Positions 32,759 through 36,454 of a DNA stretch of 36,454 nucleotides are shown piece by piece. Under the pieces are notes generated by a model. It was not told where the DNA came from. It did not search any database and saw only the letters and a list, made by a program, of their open reading frames with translations. The DNA lies in the NCBI GenBank assembly GCA_000318405.1, contig KB291777.1:1-36454 (forward strand), in the 5' to 3' direction. Source of the stretch: Brevundimonas diminuta 470-4. GTDB lineage: Bacteria; Pseudomonadota; Alphaproteobacteria; Caulobacterales; Caulobacteraceae. Both the position numbers and the translations under genes were made by a program. How positions within the stretch are numbered: the first letter of the stretch is position 1; each line of letters begins with the position of its first letter.

Positions 32759-32845
32759 ACAGGTTCACCCCTCGGAGAATTTGATGGCGAGACCGTAGTC
32801 AGCCCGGTCACAGGTGTCGACTGCCGACAGGCGCCGAGCAGCCAT

Positions 32846-32876
32846 GAAAAAACCCGCCGGATCGCTCCGGCGGGTT
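32846..32876 (-). terminator. Rho-independent terminator of petABC
   Basis: On the minus strand AACCCGCCGGA pairs perfectly with TCCGGCGGGTT around GCGA and is followed by a run of T. It lies 28 bases after the petC stop. The core CGCCGGAGCGATCCGGCG equals that at 8134-8151. Confidence 0.92.
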
Positions 32877-32903
32877 CATTCATTCTGATCAGACGCGCAG
32901 CCC

Positions 32904-33779
32904 TTAGTGAGCGACGCCCTTCCAGATGCGGCGGTAGCTGGCGTAGGTCACGCCCGCGAAGGCCAGCAGGAAGATCAGCACGCCGAAGCCCATCTGCTTG
33001 CGCTCGACCATCTTCGGCTCGGAGGTCCAGGCGATGAAGGCGGCGACGTCCTTGGACATCTGGTCCACGGTCGCCTCGGTGCCGTCGTCATAGGTGACCT
33101 GGCCGGCGCTCAGCGGCGCCGGCATGGCGATGAAGCCGCCTTCCGGCACATGGCCCTTGCCTTCCCAGAACGGGGTCATGTCGCCCGCCATATAGGGGTT
33201 GTAGTGCTGGCCCGGAGCCATCTTCAGGCCCGCCGGCGGAGCGGAATAGCCCGACAGCAGCGAGTAGATGTAGTTGGCGCCGTCGTGACGCGCCTTGGCC
33301 ATGACCGACAGGTCCGGCGGCATGGCGCCGCCGTTGGCCGCAGCCGCCGCCGTCGGATTCGGATAGGGGTTGGGGAAGCGGTCGGCCGTGGTGGCGTCGC
33401 GCATCAGGTCCTCACCGGTTTCCGAGTCGATGTCGGCGACCTGGATCTCCTTGGCCAGAGCCTTCACGATCGGGTTGTCGTTCGGGTTCGGATACTTCGG
33501 ATTCCAGAACGGGCCGTGCTTGTCGCCCAGGTTGCGGAAGTGCACCAGGTCCATGCCGTGGCAGGAGGCGCAGACCTCGCGATAGACCTTATAGCCGCGT
33601 TGCAGCTGGCCCTGATCGAAGGTGCCGAACGGTCCGGCGAAGCTGAAGCCGCCGTCGCGCGGATGCTTGGCGCCCCCGGCGGCCATCGCCGGGGCGGCGA
33701 TGGCGACCAGGCCGACAGCGGCCGTCACGGAGACAAGGATCTTGCGGAAGGACACGGTCTTTTTCTCGTTGCTCATCAT
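32904..33779 (-). CDS. petC: Cytochrome c1 of the bc1 complex
   Basis: 291 residues from ATG 33779. A GTG at 33788, overlapping the petB stop as GTGA, and a second ATG at 33776 are alternatives; AAGG lies 10 bases before the chosen ATG. This is the periplasm-facing heme c subunit of ubiquinol-cytochrome c reductase. A signal peptide (cut after MAA, about 34) precedes the heme-binding CASCH (C70, C73, H74). The Met axial-ligand region reads GGFIAMPAPLS and the C-terminal anchor GFGVLIFLLAFAGVTYASY is seen near the end. PPDLSVMAKARHDGANYIY is a family landmark. It is the last gene of the petABC operon, before a strong terminator. Confidence 0.95.
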   Translation of the reverse strand: MMSNEKKTVSFRKILVSVTAAVGLVAIAAPAMAAGGAKHPRDGGFSFAGPFGTFDQGQLQRGYKVYREVCASCHGMDLVHFRNLGDKHGPFWNPKYPNPNDNPIVKALAKEIQVADIDSETGEDLMRDATTADRFPNPYPNPTAAAAANGGAMPPDLSVMAKARHDGANYIYSLLSGYSAPPAGLKMAPGQHYNPYMAGDMTPFWEGKGHVPEGGFIAMPAPLSAGQVTYDDGTEATVDQMSKDVAAFIAWTSEPKMVERKQMGFGVLIFLLAFAGVTYASYRRIWKGVAH

Positions 33780-33784
33780 CGCGC

Positions 33785-35083
33785 TCACGCCTTCTCGGCT
33801 GCGGTCGACGGGAGCACGGGCTCCGAGATCGTCGCCGGGATCGGCAGCGGCTTCTCACGCAGGCCGATGACCGGCATCAGCACCAGGAAGAAGACAAAGT
33901 AGTAGGCCGTGAACAGGCGGGTCAGCCACAGGTAGGAGTTCAGCTGGCCGTCGATCAGATTGAAGCTGGGCATGCCCGGCACGACAGGCGCGTCCGGCAG
34001 CTGCGCGCCGCACCAGCCCAGGCCGAAGCAGACGAACAGGAAGATGATGAAGAAGGTCTTCATCGTCGGACGGTAGCGCATGGAGCGCACCTTGGACGTG
34101 TCCAGCCACGGCAGGACGAACAGCACGCCGATCGCCGCGAACATGGCCACCACGCCGCCGAACTTGTCAGGGATGGCGCGCAGGATCGCGTAGAAGGGCA
34201 GCATGTACCACTCAGGCACGATGTGCGCCGGGGTCTGCAGCGGGTTGGCCGGGATGTAGTTGTCGGCGTGGCCCAGGGCGTTCGGCTGATAGAAGACGAA
34301 GACCGCGAACAGGATCAGGAACAGGATGATCGCGAAGCCGTCCTTGACCGTGAAATACGGGTGGAAGGGCAGCATGTCCTTCTTGGCGCGGTCCTTCGGG
34401 ATCAGGATGCCGACCGGGTTGTTCTGACCGGCGGCGTGCAGGGCCCACAGGTGCAGCACCACGCAGCCGGCGATAACGAACGGCAGCAGGTAGTGCAGCG
34501 AGAAGAAGCGGTTCAGCGTCGCGTTGTCGATCGCCGGGCCGCCGCGCAGCCAGATCAGGATCGGCTCGCCGACGACCGGAATCGCGCCGATCAGGTTGGT
34601 GATGACCTCAGCGCCCCAGAAGGACATCTGGCCCCACGGCAGGACGTAGCCCAGGAAGGCGGTGGCGATCATCAGGAAGAAGATCACGCAGCCGACGATC
34701 CAGATCATCTCGCGCGGCGCCTTGTAGGAGCCGTAGTAGAGGCCCCGCAGCATGTGCAGATAGACGGCGATGAAGAACATCGACGCGCCGTTGGCGTGCA
34801 CATAACGGATCAGCCAGCCGCCGTTCACGTCGCGCATGATGCGCTCGACCGAGGCGAAGGCCAGGTCGACATGCGGGGTGTAGTGCATGGCCAGGACGAT
34901 GCCGGTGATGATCTGGGTCATCAGGCAGATCGCCAGGATGCCGCCGAAGGTCCACCAGTAGTTCAGGTTCTTCGGGGTCGGCAGGTTCGCATAGTCCATG
35001 CCGAAACGAATGATCGGCAGGCGCGTGTCCATCCACCGCTCGACAGCGGTTTTAGGGACGTAAGTGGATTCGTGATCGCTCAT
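33785..35083 (-). CDS. petB: Cytochrome b of the bc1 complex
   Basis: 432 residues from ATG 35083. It is the membrane subunit that binds two b hemes and holds both quinone sites. Hydrophobic segments alternate through the protein. Heme histidines are in [13 protein letters not shown] and [18 protein letters not shown] of the first four helices, and in the later [22 protein letters not shown]. The quinol-oxidation motif PEWY is present in [14 protein letters not shown]. Length is normal for an unsplit bacterial cytochrome b. It starts 17 bases after the Rieske stop and ends next to petC, in the conserved petABC (fbcFBC) order. Confidence 0.97.
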   Translation of the reverse strand: MSDHESTYVPKTAVERWMDTRLPIIRFGMDYANLPTPKNLNYWWTFGGILAICLMTQIITGIVLAMHYTPHVDLAFASVERIMRDVNGGWLIRYVHANGASMFFIAVYLHMLRGLYYGSYKAPREMIWIVGCVIFFLMIATAFLGYVLPWGQMSFWGAEVITNLIGAIPVVGEPILIWLRGGPAIDNATLNRFFSLHYLLPFVIAGCVVLHLWALHAAGQNNPVGILIPKDRAKKDMLPFHPYFTVKDGFAIILFLILFAVFVFYQPNALGHADNYIPANPLQTPAHIVPEWYMLPFYAILRAIPDKFGGVVAMFAAIGVLFVLPWLDTSKVRSMRYRPTMKTFFIIFLFVCFGLGWCGAQLPDAPVVPGMPSFNLIDGQLNSYLWLTRLFTAYYFVFFLVLMPVIGLREKPLPIPATISEPVLPSTAAEKA

Positions 35084-35100
35084 GGTTCCTCTGTCCGTCC

Positions 35101-35655
35101 TCAGCCGATCTTCACGCGGGTGTCGGACATGTATTCGTAGTTCGGCACGATCAGGTTCAGCGGCGCCGGGCCCTTACGGATACGCCCCGAGGCGTCGTAG
35201 TGCGAACCGTGGCACGGGCAGAACCAGCCGCCGTATTCGCCAGCGTTGAAGGTCGGCACGCAGCCCAGGTGGGTGCACGAACCGATGACGACGAGATATT
35301 TCTCGTGACCGGCCTTGGTGCGCTCGGCGTCGGTCTCCGGCGGGCTGCCCACGGCGCCCTCGTCGATGACCTTGGTCAGCTCAGCCGGCGTGCGATAGCG
35401 CACGAAGACCGGCTTGCCCTGCCACTTGATGACGACCTGCTGGCCTTCCTGAACCTTGGTCAGATCGAATTCGATCGACGCCAGGGCCAGGGTGTCGGCC
35501 GCCGGATTCATCTGGTTGATCAGCGGCCACGCCACCATCACGCCAGCGCCGGCCGCAGCCGCGCCCGCCGCAATGTGGATGAAGTCGCGGCGGGTAGCGT
35601 CGCCACCCCCGTGTTGGCCTTCAGGCCCGTCAGCATTCACGACCGATTCGGCCAC
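35101..35655 (-). CDS. petA: Rieske iron-sulfur subunit of the bc1 complex
   Basis: 184 residues from GTG 35655, chosen because GAGGTG lies exactly six bases before it; a TTG at 35691 would add 12 residues. The protein passes electrons from quinol to cytochrome c1. A twin-arginine signal [11 protein letters not shown] (21-31) leads into the membrane anchor (about 27-47). The [2Fe-2S] ligands are C127 and H129 in SCTHLGC and C146 and H149 in CPCHGSHYD, with the C132-C148 disulfide. It is the first gene of petABC, and diverges from trmL across 195 bases in which I found no convincing promoter. Confidence 0.95.
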   Translation of the reverse strand: MAESVVNADGPEGQHGGGDATRRDFIHIAAGAAAAGAGVMVAWPLINQMNPAADTLALASIEFDLTKVQEGQQVVIKWQGKPVFVRYRTPAELTKVIDEGAVGSPPETDAERTKAGHEKYLVVIGSCTHLGCVPTFNAGEYGGWFCPCHGSHYDASGRIRKGPAPLNLIVPNYEYMSDTRVKIG

Positions 35656-35850
35656 GCGTTTCACCTCTGCATCGCCGGTCGTCCGCCCCAAGATGGAACG
35701 TCAACCGAATGGAACCCTTTTTGCGAAGGCAAACCCCTGCCCGTCCGGCCTTGGTTTCGACTGCTTCAGACAAGCCGCGAAAGCGATTTGCGAAACAGTC
35801 GCAACAAAAGCCGCGACAAGGCCCCGCCCCGCGCGTATGAGGGCCTTAGA

Positions 35851-36306
35851 ATGCGTCTCGCCCTTTTTCAACCTGACATCCCCCATAATGTCGGCGCCTG
35901 CATCCGTCTGAGCGCCTGTTTCGGCGTGGAATTGCACGTCATCGAGCCCACGAGCTTTAATTTCGACGATCGGGCGATGAAGCGGGCGGCCCTGGATTAC
36001 GGGCCTCTGTCCCATATGACGCGCCATGCCGACTGGGAGACTTTCCAGCGCGACCGCGCGCCGGGTCGGCTGGTGCTGTTCACGACGCGCGCGGCCGAGC
36101 CGCTGACGGATTTCGTGTTCCAGCCCGACGACGTCCTGTTGTTCGGCAAGGAGAGCGCCGGGTCGCCCGACTACGTCCACGCGGCGGCCGATGCGCGAAT
36201 CTATATTCCGATCCGGCCCGAAGCCCGGTCGCTGAACCTGTCGGTTAGCGCCGGGATCGGCCTGCATGAGGCGCTGAGGCAGATGCAAGGGCTGCCGACG
36301 CGCTGA
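35851..36306 (+). CDS. trmL: tRNA (cytidine(34)-2'-O)-methyltransferase
   Basis: 151 residues from ATG 35851, with AGGG upstream. The enzyme methylates the ribose of the wobble base in leucine tRNAs. It is a minimal SPOUT protein: QPDIPHNVGACIRLSACFG (8-26) at the N-terminus, then LLFGKESAGSP and the knot motifs IPIRPEARSLNLSVSAGI (residues about 120-140) that bind S-adenosylmethionine. Length is typical of TrmL. The frame extends upstream only antisense to petA. It diverges from petA and is followed directly by a copy of the composite repeat. Confidence 0.93.
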   Translation: MRLALFQPDIPHNVGACIRLSACFGVELHVIEPTSFNFDDRAMKRAALDYGPLSHMTRHADWETFQRDRAPGRLVLFTTRAAEPLTDFVFQPDDVLLFGKESAGSPDYVHAAADARIYIPIRPEARSLNLSVSAGIGLHEALRQMQGLPTR

Positions 36307-36307
36307 T

Positions 36308-36454
36308 CCTTCTCCCCTTGTGGGAGAAGGTGGACGGCGGAGCCGGACGGATGAGGGGAGCGAAGACGCGCGCTCGCGTTTCCCACTTCATACCGCCCGC
36401 CGACACCCCTCATCCGAGCCCTTTGGGCCCACCTTCTCCCACAAGGGGAGAAGG
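36308..36454 (+). repeat. Composite REP-like inverted repeat element, copy B (runs to the window edge)
   Basis: The same architecture as copy A: hairpin CCTTCTCCC-CTTGT-GGGAGAAGG (from 36308), GGATGAGGGG, about 50 variable bases, CACCCCTCATCC, then the inverse hairpin with ACAAG loop to 36454. It begins two bases after the trmL stop, again downstream of a gene. The ends are nearly identical to copy A while the middle differs. Confidence 0.9.

Noticed and set aside
1..36454. CRISPR arrays, tRNA or rRNA genes, insertion sequences with transposase
   Set aside because: Scanning by eye found no regularly spaced direct repeats, no tRNA-like cloverleaf and no transposase or integrase frame.

Overview
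The window is dense, GC-rich bacterial chromosome with 33 protein-coding genes that I can support, no rRNA or tRNA genes and no CRISPR array. The gene content points to an alphaproteobacterium of the Caulobacteraceae, most likely a Brevundimonas-like species. The signs are a DUF1285-NUDIX-CCA operon, a fused-start petABC (bc1) operon, an L25/Ctc-pth block, a CAGGAG-poor mix of ATG, GTG and TTG starts, TonB-receptor style VVTG motifs and hairpin repeats of the CCTTCTCCC type. The taxonomic placement is inference.

Layout. 1-1021 (minus): C-terminally truncated DUF2793 phage/GTA-type structural protein with a Gly-rich end. 1238-2188 (plus): membrane-anchored endonuclease/exonuclease/phosphatase protein. 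7028-2169 (minus): a six-gene run MBL hydrolase, crotonase, GNAT, DUF1285, CoA-type NUDIX, CCA-adding enzyme, mostly joined by 4-base stop/start overlaps. 7174-10540 (plus): secreted 12-Cys repeat protein with a strong terminator, exonuclease III, a small membrane protein, and a DUF429-like protein. 10542-10770: composite REP-like repeat between convergent genes. 13451-10777 (minus): bamD and recN, with a candidate LexA box before recN. 13663-17270 (plus): prs, a Pro-rich lipoprotein, rplY, pth.

17302-24924 is the accessory-looking part. Two tandem DUF4139 genes (minus) diverge from a four-gene plus-strand operon encoding a DUF2946-like Cys protein, a TonB-dependent receptor, a PepSY membrane protein with a His cluster, and a PCu(A)C copper-chaperone lipoprotein. 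A CueR/HmrR-like dyad lies just before the first gene, so I read it as a copper-responsive envelope copper-handling operon. It sits between pth and ychF, which are often close neighbours in this group.

24998-29323 (plus): ychF, a two-repeat secreted protein preceded by a perfect 18-bp palindrome, and a MetY-type sulfhydrylase preceded by a structured 190-base leader. 29399-32758 (minus): two tandem secreted M28 metallopeptidases. 32904-35655 (minus): petABC ending in a strong terminator. 35851-36306 (plus): trmL, followed to the window edge by a second copy of the composite repeat.

No stretch longer than 300 bases lacks a gene. The longest gaps are 10541-10776 (repeat), 1022-1237 (divergent start region, nothing recognised), 13452-13662 (divergent promoters), 35656-35850 (divergent start region, no convincing promoter) and 27861-28051 (metY leader).
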